A stretch of DNA of 55,325 nt from Porphyromonadaceae bacterium. GTDB lineage: Bacteria > Bacteroidota > Bacteroidia > Bacteroidales > Dysgonomonadaceae. Positions 18,161 through 27,274 of the stretch are shown here, piece by piece. The stretch covers positions 1 to 55,325 of the forward strand of contig JALHIE010000082.1 in assembly GCA_022840285.1 (NCBI GenBank). Direction: 5' to 3'. How positions within the stretch are numbered: position 1 is the stretch's first letter; each line of letters opens with the position of its first letter. The notes below the pieces were generated by a model. It worked only from the letters and a program-made list of their open reading frames with translations, was not told where the DNA came from and did no database searches. The position numbers and the translations under genes were made by a program.

Positions 18161-19657
18161 TTACTCTTCAATCAGCGATTGCGGTAAGTTTTTTTTTGCC
18201 TTAACTCCCAGGTCTTTTAGTTTTTGGGTCTGTAGGACCAGGTTGTCGTTTCCGGTAGATAGCTGTTTGTAGGCATCGTTGTACGCGTTCTGAGCCTGGT
18301 CCAGGTTTTTTCCGATCTTTTCGAGGTTGTTGATAAATCCTACGAATTTATCGTAAAGTTTTGCCCCACGTTCGGCGATCTCAATTGCATTTCGGTTCTG
18401 ATACTCGCGCTTCCAGAGATCAACGATGAGCTTCAATGCTGCAATCAGGTTGGTTGGGCTGATCAGCAGGATTTTCTTGTCGTAAGCGTACTGCCAGATA
18501 TCCGGGTCGTGTTGTAAAGCCAGCATATAGGCCGGTTCATTTGGAACGAACATCATCACGAAATCAAGCGTGACGGCATAGTCCTGATAGCTTTTCCGGC
18601 TCAGTTCATCAATGTGCTTCCTTACTGAGCGCAGGTGTTCACCGATGCATTTTTTTTGGTCGTCCGGCACATCGGTTTGTGTGTAACGCACGTATGCCGA
18701 CAGTGATACCTTGGAGTCGATGATCACCTTGCGGTCGTCGGGGTAGGAGATGATCACATCGGGTTGCATTTTGCTTCCGTCCTCGTTAACGAGGTAGGCG
18801 CCGTCGACGTCTTTCAGGAACTCCTGGACAAAGTATTCCCTGTCGCGCACCAATCCCGACTTCTCGAGGATGTTCTCCAGGATCATTTGTCCCCAATCGC
18901 CTTGTGTTTTGGAACTTCCTTTCAAGGCGTTGGTCAGGTTCACGGCATCCTCGCTGAGTTTTGTGTTGAGCTCCTTCAGCTTTTTCACTTCTTCGCCCAG
19001 TGAAAACCTCTCTTTGGCTTCGGTAATGTAGACCTCTTCCACTTTTTTCCGGAACGAGTCGATATTTTCACCCAACGGCTTCAGGATGATGTCCAAGTTC
19101 TCCTGATTGATCCTGGTGAACTTGTGCGTTTTTTCGTCCAGGATCCTCTCCGCGATATTTTCAAACTCCAGGTTGAATTGTTTTCGCAGGTTCTCCATTT
19201 CGGACTTCTGTGTTTCCAGTTTCTCTTTCAGGGCGTTGAAGTCGGCGGTTGAGGCGGCAAGCAACCTGTTGGTTTCATTAAACTCATCGGTCATCGATTT
19301 CAATTCCAACTTATAAGCGCCGATTTCTTCCAGTTGCTTTTGTATGGTATCGCGGGCTACATTGAACTGGGCAGTAGTGCTGGAGAGGTTGCGTTCAAGG
19401 GCCTGGACTTCGTCCCGGGACAGCTCCGTCTTTTCCCGGTATACTGCAAGCTCCGTTCTTAATTCCGCCTCATCTTCCTGCATGGACTTCAGTTTCTCCT
19501 GCGCTACAATGAGGTCGGTATGCAAAGAGACATTCTTCTCATTCACGGCTTCAAGTTCTTGTTTTGAAACCGTTTTCGACCTGACAAGGAGGGTTGCCAT
19601 GATCCAGGCAATAATTCCTCCGGCCACAAAACCTATGAGAAGACCGGTTATTTCCAT
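18161..19657 (-). CDS. rmuC: DNA recombination protein RmuC
   Basis: A 498-residue membrane-anchored RmuC-family protein with a nuclease-like domain, linked to limiting recombination at inverted repeats. It has an N-terminal membrane helix (about 3-24), a long coiled coil (about 30-190) and the RmuC domain (about 200-430). Signatures are KTQGDWGQMILENILEKSGL, MQPDVIISYPDDRKVIIDSKVSLSAY and MMFVPNEPAYMLAL. It starts 16 bases after ribBA, in one likely ribBA-rmuC-kbl-tdh unit. Confidence 0.93.
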   Translation of the reverse strand: MEITGLLIGFVAGGIIAWIMATLLVRSKTVSKQELEAVNEKNVSLHTDLIVAQEKLKSMQEDEAELRTELAVYREKTELSRDEVQALERNLSSTTAQFNVARDTIQKQLEEIGAYKLELKSMTDEFNETNRLLAASTADFNALKEKLETQKSEMENLRKQFNLEFENIAERILDEKTHKFTRINQENLDIILKPLGENIDSFRKKVEEVYITEAKERFSLGEEVKKLKELNTKLSEDAVNLTNALKGSSKTQGDWGQMILENILEKSGLVRDREYFVQEFLKDVDGAYLVNEDGSKMQPDVIISYPDDRKVIIDSKVSLSAYVRYTQTDVPDDQKKCIGEHLRSVRKHIDELSRKSYQDYAVTLDFVMMFVPNEPAYMLALQHDPDIWQYAYDKKILLISPTNLIAALKLIVDLWKREYQNRNAIEIAERGAKLYDKFVGFINNLEKIGKNLDQAQNAYNDAYKQLSTGNDNLVLQTQKLKDLGVKAKKNLPQSLIEE

Positions 19658-19673
19658 TTTTTTACTTTTACGG

Positions 19674-20894
19674 TTACAATCCGGAGTTTTTCAGGATATG
19701 TCCCATCTTTTTCTTCTTGGTTTCCATGTAGAAATGGTTGTACTCGTTGGGCGTAATTTCGATGGGCACATTTTCCACCACTTCCAGGCCATAGGATTCC
19801 AGTCCGATACGTTTTACGGGATTGTTGGTCATTAACCGCATTTTTGTAACGCCCAGGCTTTGCAGGATTTGTGCGCCCACACCGTAATCGCGTTCATCGG
19901 CCTTATAACCCAAATGGAGGTTGGCATCAACCGTATCCATTCCCTTTTCCTGCAATTTGTAGGCCGAAGCCTTTGCCATAAGACCGATTCCACGTCCTTC
20001 CTGATTGAGGTAAACCAATACGCCCTTTCCTTCTTTTTCGATCATCTGCATGGCTTTATGCAGTTGTTCTCCGCATTCGCATCGCATGGAACCGAAAATA
20101 TCGCCGGTTGTACACGACGAGTGAACACGCACTAAAATGGGCTCCTCTTTGTGCCATTCCCCTTTTATCAGTGCTACGTGGTCCAATCCATTGGACTTCT
20201 GACGAAAAGGGACCATGTGGAACTCTCCGTACCGGGTAGGTAAATGTACCTCTTCCCCGCGGTTTACGAGCGACTCCGTCCTGAGTCGATACTTGATGAG
20301 ATCGGCAACCGAAATAATTTTCAGGTTAAATTCCTTTGCCATTTTCATCAGTTCGGGCAAACGGGCCATTTCCCCGTCTTCCTTTTTGATTTCTGCCAAC
20401 GCTCCCGCAGGGTACAATCCGGCCAAACGGGCCAGGTCAATAGTAGCCTCCGTATGCCCTGCACGGCGAATAACTCCTTTGCTCAAGGCGCGTAGCGGAA
20501 AAATGTGTCCCGGCCGGCCAAAATCTTCGGGTTTGGTTTCTTCACGTGCCAGTGCCAGAATGGTTTGTGCCCGGTCGTAGGCCGAGATGCCGGTCGAGCA
20601 GCCGTGAGTAAGCAAATCTATAGAGACGGTAAACGGTGTGGAGTGGATGGAGGTGTTGTGGGTGACCATCATCGGCAACTCCAATTCTTCGGCACGTTCC
20701 TTGGTGATGGGTGTACAGATAAGTCCCCGGGCGTGCGTTTCCATAAAGTTGACTTTTTCCGGCGTGATACACTCGGCAGCAATGATCAGATCGCCTTCAT
20801 TTTCGCGGTCTTCGTCGTCGACCACGATGATGAAGTTCCCTTTTTTTATTTCTTCGATAGCTTCTTCTATCGTGTTTAGCGTAAATTCTTTCAT
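19674..20894 (-). CDS. ribBA: Bifunctional DHBP synthase / GTP cyclohydrolase II
   Basis: A 406-residue riboflavin enzyme. The N-terminal RibB half makes 3,4-dihydroxy-2-butanone 4-phosphate from ribulose 5-phosphate (motif DDEDRENEGDLIIAAE near 26-41, and HGCSTGISAYDRAQT). The C-terminal RibA half opens the GTP ring (zinc ligands in SSCTTGDIFGSMRCECGEQL, and NQEGRGIGL). Both halves look intact and the length is normal. No FMN riboswitch is visible upstream; only about 130 bases separate it from the LptF/G permease. Confidence 0.96.
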   Translation of the reverse strand: MKEFTLNTIEEAIEEIKKGNFIIVVDDEDRENEGDLIIAAECITPEKVNFMETHARGLICTPITKERAEELELPMMVTHNTSIHSTPFTVSIDLLTHGCSTGISAYDRAQTILALAREETKPEDFGRPGHIFPLRALSKGVIRRAGHTEATIDLARLAGLYPAGALAEIKKEDGEMARLPELMKMAKEFNLKIISVADLIKYRLRTESLVNRGEEVHLPTRYGEFHMVPFRQKSNGLDHVALIKGEWHKEEPILVRVHSSCTTGDIFGSMRCECGEQLHKAMQMIEKEGKGVLVYLNQEGRGIGLMAKASAYKLQEKGMDTVDANLHLGYKADERDYGVGAQILQSLGVTKMRLMTNNPVKRIGLESYGLEVVENVPIEITPNEYNHFYMETKKKKMGHILKNSGL

Positions 20895-20904
20895 TTTGTA
20901 TCGT

Positions 20905-21024
20905 TTATACAGCTACTTTACGTTGCTGGTTGTTCATTATCTCATTTAATTCGTTGTTTAACTTTAATAGGGCGTTTAAGTCCCTGTTGATTCGCTTTTC
21001 AAAAGGCAGTGAAAGCAGTTTCAT
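20905..21024 (-). other. 39-codon frame, probable cut-off tail of the LptF/LptG protein
   Basis: A short open frame whose ATG overlaps the stop of the permease gene (TAATG). It encodes an amphipathic helical segment beginning MKLLSLPFEKRINRDLN and ending at a TAA at 20905. Bacteroidales LptF/G-family proteins usually end in a membrane helix followed by such a charged cytoplasmic helix. I therefore read this as the natural C-terminus of the permease, separated from it by a small deletion or frameshift. A real small coupled gene is the alternative. Confidence 0.5.
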
Positions 21025-22817
21025 TATAACCCCGAGAGGGTTGATCCCGCATTAAAGGGCCGTACATATTTTATCAAAACCGGGTATTCCTTCGCTTTTT
21101 CAATAACCACCGGTTTACGTGAATTGGATAACTGATTGAGCATATTCTCCATCTTGTTTTTTATAGATGACAAGGAATGGTCGTACCCGCTGTCCGTCCA
21201 ATAGGTTTTGTATCCAAGGGTGCTGTATTTTTGCAGGTGACCGGTCACCTCCCCGGTCAGTGCACGTGACGATTGATCAACCTCTGCGTAGTTGGGTTCT
21301 TCAATGACGACCTCTTTTATCGTGTAATTTCTTTTCTCGCGGATAAAGAAAAGTTTTTTGAAAAAGCTTGTATAGGTATCGGTACTCATAATTACGGAGT
21401 CTGTCATGGCCTTGTAGGTTAGGAAAACCCCCAACGGAAGTAAGATCATCGAACTGAACCACATGCCGATCCAATGGTCCCAAACCCCGTCACGTGCCAT
21501 TTTGTAGCCTACGTTATTGAGGATGTAGTAGATGATGAACAGAATCACCGAAATCACGATGGGTGTTCCCAGGCCGCCTTTACGGACGATAGAACCCAGC
21601 GGCGCTCCGATAAAGAAAAAAATGAGGCAGGCAAACGATACCGTAAACTTGGTGTGCCACTCGATCCACTGCCGGTTTATATTTCGTTGTGTGGTTGTTT
21701 TGGACATCGACCGGAAAAGATAATCGTTTCCGTTGTTGTCGGCTTTTGAGTACGCGTTTTGGAGGATGGACGTCTGGGTCTGTATGTCTTTTGATGCGAA
21801 AATCGAGTCCATATCGGGCTTAACGGATGTTGTTGCATACTGAATGATGGAGTCCTTTCTTTCTTGCGGATAGCTGTTTCGAAAAGAGAGGTAGGTATAT
21901 TGTTTCATTATTTTCCGGTCAGCGATGTTTACGCTGTCGATAAGTTGTTCCATGGAATCAATGGAAACCCTTAACTCTGCGATATTCTTTGAAACATAAT
22001 TACTTGATGAGCTTTCCTGTAAGACGCTCTCTTCCATTCGGTTGAAGTTGTCGTCGTAAGGGATGGTCATCGTTTTGGTGACAAAGCTTTCGCGGGCGTA
22101 AGGGATAAACTCCGTGGAGAAATTCATGTTTTCCGTTCCCTGAGTAAAGTTTTGAAACTGTTGTCCGTTATGCATCGTAAAGATTAACGATAATTTGTCT
22201 TGTGACATCCGCATCTCCGCTGAATCACAGATAATGACAGCCATATTCTGGAATCCGCTGCTGACATCGTAGATGGAAACACCGTACAACATTCCGGTTT
22301 TCCGATTTTTTTTGTCCACATACAAATTATAGCCTCCGATTTCCTTGTAAAAAACACCTTCGGGGACATCCAGTTCAGGTGATTTCTGACGAATGGAGAT
22401 CAAAAGTGAATAAAACTTGGGCTGGATTTTCGGCATGGCATTGTTTTGAAAAAAGAAAGTGCCTATACTGATCAAAACAATTAGAACGATAAGCGGAACC
22501 ATCGCCCTGATGAGAGAGATTCCCGCCGATTTTATGGCCAGCAGTTCCAGGTTTTCCCCCAGATTGCCAAACATCATCAGCGAAGCCAACAATATGGATA
22601 AGGGCAACGCCATAGGTATCAACTGAAGCGCTGCGTATAAAAACATTTCGCCTATTACGTTCAATCCAAGTCCCTTACCTACCATGTCCTCAACATATTT
22701 CCATAAGAACTGCATCAATACCAAAAAAAGGCATATGACAAACGTCATCAGAAACAGCGGGATATAGGTTTTTAACAAATAGCCGTAAAGTTTTTTTATG
22801 TGGAAATTCTTCCTCAT
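21024..22817 (-). CDS. LptF/LptG-family LPS export permease
   Basis: A 597-residue YjgP/YjgQ-family protein, an inner-membrane permease that with LptB forms the ABC transporter extracting lipopolysaccharide towards the Lpt bridge. It has three N-terminal membrane helices (about 15-130), a large periplasmic beta-jellyroll (about 140-370), then helices near 385-480. Typical motifs are YLLKTYIPLFLMTFVICLF and LPLSILLASLMMFGNLGENLELLA. The C-terminus ends abruptly in NAGSTLSGL. A helical tail continues in another frame (20905-21024), so the last membrane helix seems to have been lost to a deletion or sequence error. Confidence 0.88.
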   Translation of the reverse strand: MRKNFHIKKLYGYLLKTYIPLFLMTFVICLFLVLMQFLWKYVEDMVGKGLGLNVIGEMFLYAALQLIPMALPLSILLASLMMFGNLGENLELLAIKSAGISLIRAMVPLIVLIVLISIGTFFFQNNAMPKIQPKFYSLLISIRQKSPELDVPEGVFYKEIGGYNLYVDKKNRKTGMLYGVSIYDVSSGFQNMAVIICDSAEMRMSQDKLSLIFTMHNGQQFQNFTQGTENMNFSTEFIPYARESFVTKTMTIPYDDNFNRMEESVLQESSSSNYVSKNIAELRVSIDSMEQLIDSVNIADRKIMKQYTYLSFRNSYPQERKDSIIQYATTSVKPDMDSIFASKDIQTQTSILQNAYSKADNNGNDYLFRSMSKTTTQRNINRQWIEWHTKFTVSFACLIFFFIGAPLGSIVRKGGLGTPIVISVILFIIYYILNNVGYKMARDGVWDHWIGMWFSSMILLPLGVFLTYKAMTDSVIMSTDTYTSFFKKLFFIREKRNYTIKEVVIEEPNYAEVDQSSRALTGEVTGHLQKYSTLGYKTYWTDSGYDHSLSSIKNKMENMLNQLSNSRKPVVIEKAKEYPVLIKYVRPFNAGSTLSGL

Positions 22818-22890
22818 CCGTTAAAAAGAAATCCTTTTAAATTCGATACAAAGATAATAAATTCCTGTGGAGAAAACTGTTTTAAGGATT

Positions 22891-22930
22891 AAGAAAACAA
22901 AAAGAACAACCGGCTTATTTTCGGTTGTTC
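22891..22930 (-). terminator. Terminator after the START-like gene
   Basis: On the minus strand a perfect 9-bp stem (GAACAACCG / CGGTTGTTC) with a 9-base loop is followed by T5-G-T4. It separates the START-like gene from the LptF/G permease downstream. Confidence 0.85.
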
Positions 22931-22952
22931 CTCCTTATTTATGTTGGGATTA

Positions 22953-23345
22953 TCACAATACCCCAAGCTGTCTTTTCATTTTGTCGATTTGTGTCTCCCA
23001 CAAGGTTATGGCATCGCCTTTTTCGTCGGGTTCAGCAAAATCGGTGATTTGCAGAGCAATTTCATTGGATAATTCCAGTTTATGAAGCTGAAATTCAAAA
23101 TATACATTCTCTTCCTCCTCGTCCAACCACCGGAAACGGATACTTTGCTGGGGTTTTAAACTTAGGATCTCTGCCTGATTATCCGACTTTCCCCAAAAAA
23201 ACGTGTATACATTTTCTTCCTCGTTCATCGTAACTTCGTCGGCAAACCATTCCGATAATCCGTCAATCTGGCTGATCATTCTCCACAAACTCGCCTGTGT
23301 GGCACTCCCCATCACAAACTCAATATGAAACTTCTCTTTAAGCAT
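22953..23345 (-). CDS. START-like (SRPBCC) domain protein
   Basis: A 130-residue single-domain protein of the START/Bet v 1-like superfamily in the compact form widespread in Bacteroidetes. It opens LKEKFHIEFVMGSATQASLWRMIS and has a YTFFWGKSDNQAEIL strand and IRFRWLDEEEENVYFEF. The C-terminal helix (WETQIDKMKRQLGVL) closes the hydrophobic cavity. The ligand is unknown. It has a strong terminator downstream and is probably transcribed alone. Confidence 0.8.
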   Translation of the reverse strand: MLKEKFHIEFVMGSATQASLWRMISQIDGLSEWFADEVTMNEEENVYTFFWGKSDNQAEILSLKPQQSIRFRWLDEEEENVYFEFQLHKLELSNEIALQITDFAEPDEKGDAITLWETQIDKMKRQLGVL

Positions 23346-23456
23346 AACTGCTCACAATAAATTGCGCTCAATATACAACTTTTTTTCCAGATAGTGGCAT
23401 TTTTTGACAGTTTTTTGCGGCGTTGTATAAAAATGAATGCGCACGATTGACTTGTT

Positions 23457-23579
23457 TTAAGAGAAGATCTCGTTGAGAAAATTTAAGAATCGTTTCCAAG
23501 ATTGTTTATCGGCTTCCTGACGATAGGCAGGAGTTCCGAACACCGTAAAACCGTGTGGGACATCTCCGTATGAGGTCAT
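23457..23579 (-). pseudogene. C-terminal remnant of a dienelactone-hydrolase-family gene
   Basis: Forty codons reading SYGDVPHGFTVFGTPAYR and then a helix ending in FLNEIFS, followed by a stop at 23457. HGFTVFG with the catalytic His is the diagnostic end of dienelactone hydrolase-type alpha/beta hydrolases. The preceding roughly 200 residues, including the nucleophile Cys/Ser and Asp, are absent. Coding sequence of the envelope operon's last gene runs straight into it, and the ATG overlaps that gene's TGA. This is a deletion or insertion scar and is not expected to make a working enzyme. Confidence 0.75.
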
Positions 23580-24454
23580 AGCATGCTGCGCATCTCTTCG
23601 GCGAATTCTTTTACCAGGTCCAACGCAGCCAGTTCATTTGACTGGGATGCATTAAGGTCAAGACCGGTTTGTCCTTTCACCTGATCGTTCTGTATCGTTT
23701 GAATTTGCGAAAGCAATCTCAATACCTGCGGCAACTCTCCCATTTTTTTGCTGATCATTTGTTTCTTTAATGGCGTAACGGTCTGGCAGTAGTTGTCATT
23801 ACAACGTTGTTCGTTTTTAGCGACATACTCATCAATAACTTTCTGGTTGATGCATGCTTCACCCCTGTATTGGGGCTCCGGGGCATTTTTCAATACCATT
23901 TCCAGGCATAGGTCGAGATCGGTTTTAGCCTGCTTCTCTTTCTTTTCATATTCAGCTTGCATCTTCATCCATCCCTCTTTATACGTCGACAACCTGTTCT
24001 GTAGGTCTTGTAATTCGGTATTGATGTTGTACTGCTTCCTGGCGGATGATTGTGACTGTTTTCCCTGGTTGGAAGCGACGTACTTCTCACCCCATTCCTG
24101 AAGTTCCTCTTCACTCATGTTTTCCAATTTTTTCAGATCCATCGAAGAGATGCCGTGATCTTTCATCAGCTTTTGTTGTGCCAGTTGTTCGCCGGAAGCT
24201 TCACCATCTGACGCCTTGCCTGGGAGTTGATTCTGGTCAACAGAGGACTGTTGTTTGTGTATCCGTTCAATATCCGACTCAATCGCTTCGATAACCCTGT
24301 CGATCTGCTGGTAAAAGGCTTTTTTATTTGTTTCGGTTACCGTACAACCGTTGTCCGGAAACTTTGGAAGGTTGGAGAGATAATTTTGAGCGAGTTGCTG
24401 TGCTGAGATAAGTTGAGAAAAAATCCACAGAATTATAACTACATTCTTTTTCAT
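23576..24454 (-). CDS. Exported helical protein with LPxxP motif (envelope operon, last gene)
   Basis: A 292-residue protein with a signal peptide (about 1-18), no recognised domain and high predicted helix and coiled-coil content. After the signal comes NLPKFPDNGC (Pro30/Pro33, Cys37), matching LPPVPLEIC in the 238-residue protein at 30882 and FPSIPENT in the 280-residue protein at 27921. It also shares CLEM (Cys183) with CIEM of the 238-residue protein. The cysteine pair CNDNYCQ (218/223) resembles CGDNEYCQ of the TPR protein just upstream, suggesting matched disulfides or a shared ancestry. It lies 63 bases after that TPR gene. I infer a periplasmic partner of the TPR protein; the function is unknown. 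Confidence 0.7.
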   Translation of the reverse strand: MKKNVVIILWIFSQLISAQQLAQNYLSNLPKFPDNGCTVTETNKKAFYQQIDRVIEAIESDIERIHKQQSSVDQNQLPGKASDGEASGEQLAQQKLMKDHGISSMDLKKLENMSEEELQEWGEKYVASNQGKQSQSSARKQYNINTELQDLQNRLSTYKEGWMKMQAEYEKKEKQAKTDLDLCLEMVLKNAPEPQYRGEACINQKVIDEYVAKNEQRCNDNYCQTVTPLKKQMISKKMGELPQVLRLLSQIQTIQNDQVKGQTGLDLNASQSNELAALDLVKEFAEEMRSML

Positions 24455-24517
24455 TTTTTTATTGATTTAACATCCATTTTTTATTGATAGACTTATTATA
24501 ACAAGACCGATTACTGC

Positions 24518-26610
24518 TTATTCCGGCAACAAATCAGAAATGCCCGGCGATGTAAAGTTGGCAGACGCATCCACCGAAGGACCTCCTTCCAAGGCAAAAC
24601 GACCGCTAATCTCTCCTTCTGCCAGTCCGCCCACACCGGCTTTGACAGAGCTGGTAAAAGCCACATCCTTTATGGCATCACCCTGTCCGATGGTGATCTC
24701 TACCCCCATGGCTGCTTCTACCGTGAGGTTGCCGTTGCCGTATTCTCCTTTCACGCCCACACCCCCCCAGATGGTGGTTTCGTGTTTGTTAAAATCGCGC
24801 TTTACAGACCACAGTATGCCTTCGCCACCCGATAACTTCACGTGGTCACAGCTGAGTTCAAACGATAAAGGCCCAATACCACCCCCGATACCGTCTTCAC
24901 CCAGAGGGCAATCTTTCTTCTTTTTTGAGGGCAGCTCAGGGTCAGGCGCATCTCCGGGTGGTTGCGGCGGCTCCGGCTCCACGCAAATCATTTGATTGAG
25001 CTGATCGGCATATCCCGGCAATCCTGAAGCAAAGCCTGCAGCTATCTCCAGATGGATCACCGTCATCATTTCCCGGTAAAGGTTGTAATACTCGTTGAGG
25101 CTGGGGGCATATATCCGTTCAATGATGGGATTGGTAAATGCATAGTAATCGGGGATCGCCTCTTTCAAGGCATTGGAAACCAGTGTGTAGTTTTTGCATC
25201 CGGCTGAAAAGGAAGATTCCAGGTCTCGTTTCTGTTCCTTACAGATGCGAAACATGACCTGGTCCAGCTGGTATTGTACCTGCTTGATTTCCGCTCCGAC
25301 CTTTTTCTGGCAATACTCATTGTCTCCACACGCCTCAAGCTTCTTGAAGAGTGCAGTCAAATCTTCCTGCAAACGCAACGATTGCTCCATCAGTTGTGTG
25401 ATTGTGGGTATACGTTGTTCCAGCAGGTTCGAATTGTTTTCCATGATCTTTGCACCCTGATTCAGTGCTTGTCCGTAGTTGCTGTTTTCACCAAACAACA
25501 ATTCCGTGATATCGGAAAACAGCATGATCTCCTTTGAAAAATCACGGGTGAAAACCATTGCATTGTCCGGATCTTTCGATGCACGCAACTGCTGTTTTCT
25601 GATTTGCTCCGACACCGACAGGAGGTCGGAGGTCAGCTGCCTTTTCCGGGCATCCAGGCCGGAAAGGTATCTCTTGATCGGTTGTCCTTGTCCCACCATT
25701 CTCCCGATATTCTCATACACGGGAAGGTCGGGTACCTCGACTCCTTCTGGATTGCCTTTCTCATCCGTCAGCGGCCGGGGTTGACTCCCCTGGTTCTGTG
25801 AGGGCGGGTTTGCTGCCTGTACCTGTTTCATAGCGCCGAGACCTGCTGCCGAATATCGTTGGCCCAAAGCCTTTCGCAGGTATTGTTCTGCTTTCAGGGG
25901 GTTGTTTTCGCATTGGGCGATCAATCCCAGGCCCAGGTAAGGCGAACTCATTTTGGGTGCCACCCGTAACGCTTTTTCAAACATCAGGGCGGCATTCGTG
26001 TTGTCACCAGCTTCCCGGTAAGCCCAACCCAGGTTACAGAGGATAAGGCCGACGTTCGGTTTTAACCGGTCGGCATATTGCAATACCCGGATGGCTTGCG
26101 AATATTCCCCCATGTCTTTGAGCGCTACGCCCAGGTTGTTGGCTGTAAGCAGATCGTCCGGCGTCCGGGCGGCACTCCAGGCAATGGCATAGACCGATGC
26201 CGACCCTGCCCCTGTCATCACAAAGGCCGCTCCCATATCTGCTCCGTCTGTCTGTTTGGGAGACCGTTCCAGCACCTGCCTCAGCTTTTGTAAATCACCT
26301 GTCTTCGGGCCATATGTCGCCATTAGCGATTGAGCAAGCTCCACATACTTTTCACGTGTCAGCGTAGGCAGGAGAGAGAGCTTAATTTTCTCCGGACATG
26401 GGTTGTGCTTATTCGTAGTAGCCTGTACCTGTAGCTTGCCTTTATCCGTTTGCCTGTCTAGCGCATTGGCTTGCTTCTCCATCGATTCTCCCCACTGCTC
26501 CAGCCGGGCACTTTCCTGTTCGGTGAGTTCCTTTCCGGATTTTGCTTTTTCCAGAATCCGGCTTAAAATGCGAATGTTAGCGCCGCAAGTAAAAGTAATA
26601 ATTGCTTCAT
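24518..26610 (-). CDS. TPR protein with C-terminal glycine-rich beta domain (first copy), frameshifted leader
   Basis: The long open frame runs from ATG 26482 (654 residues). A signal-peptide-like start MKQLLLLLAALTFAF lies in another frame at 26610, 13 bases after the upstream stop. Adding one T to the T4 run at 26565-26568 would join the two frames, giving about 697 residues. Domains by the 654-residue numbering: TPR-like repeats (about 105-210), a Pro/Gln linker, a long helical region (about 270-500) with Cys385/Cys391 in CGDNEYCQ, a proline-rich hinge, then a 131-residue beta-rich domain starting DCPL (524), with LSCD, SVKRDF and many Gly-flanked alternating strands. The other TPR protein at 28770 has the same plan and a domain of exactly the same length. 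Function unknown; envelope location inferred. Confidence 0.7.
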
Positions 26611-26623
26611 AAATGAGACGGTA

Positions 26624-27247
26624 TTACTTCTCGTCGGTGAACCGGATGTCCCGGGGTACTTCAAATTTCTCCTGTGGGGGGACAACCCTCTCCACCGATG
26701 TTACCCGGGAGGAAGTCCGTACACCCATTGCCTCCCCCTCCATGCTCATCATGACATTGCCCCACATCACATAGTCCATGTGAGTTCCCTTGTCGCCTTT
26801 CATGCGCATCTTTCGGCATTTGTATCCCAGGAGCTCCACTTCTCCGAGATCCTCTATATTCATTTTTCCCAAAAACTCATCCGTCAATGTTTCCACATCT
26901 ATTCCCAGGGGGTTGATTGCCCTTGTCTGTCTATAGTGCTCTCCTTGTTTCTTGTCCAGGTCGATCTTCCAGTGGTCATCCCCTTTTATGATTTCCAGGG
27001 TACGTGTGGAGTAGTCCTCTCCCATGACTTCCATCGGTACCGTTGTTTCAATGGCTTCCCATTCGCCCCACTTGTCAAAATAGGTAACAATGCTCATCTC
27101 CATGCCCATGGCTTCAGAGGTGGAACGTATAATTCCCTGTAGCTCTTTCACCGATAATTCCTTCCCGGCGGATTCTTTCCCTTTCTTCTCTCCGGTACAG
27201 CTGCTCAAAAACAGGGCCACCAACAAAAAAAATACAAGTTTTTTCAT
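26624..27247 (-). CDS. Lipoprotein, DUF4412-like
   Basis: A 207-residue protein with a lipoprotein signal (LFLSSC, acylated Cys17), so probably attached to the outer or inner membrane facing the periplasm. The body is beta-rich. It has paired features often seen in DUF4412-type proteins: a run of Met-rich strands, LLGYKCRKMRMKG in the middle (about 142-154) and a C-terminal VPRDIRF. It has no enzymatic motif. It sits in the envelope operon between the damaged gene (27275-27912) and the first TPR gene, 13 bases from the latter's proposed start. Confidence 0.65.
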   Translation of the reverse strand: MKKLVFFLLVALFLSSCTGEKKGKESAGKELSVKELQGIIRSTSEAMGMEMSIVTYFDKWGEWEAIETTVPMEVMGEDYSTRTLEIIKGDDHWKIDLDKKQGEHYRQTRAINPLGIDVETLTDEFLGKMNIEDLGEVELLGYKCRKMRMKGDKGTHMDYVMWGNVMMSMEGEAMGVRTSSRVTSVERVVPPQEKFEVPRDIRFTDEK

Positions 27248-27274
27248 GATTATTCCGTTTTTAGTTTGCTTTTA

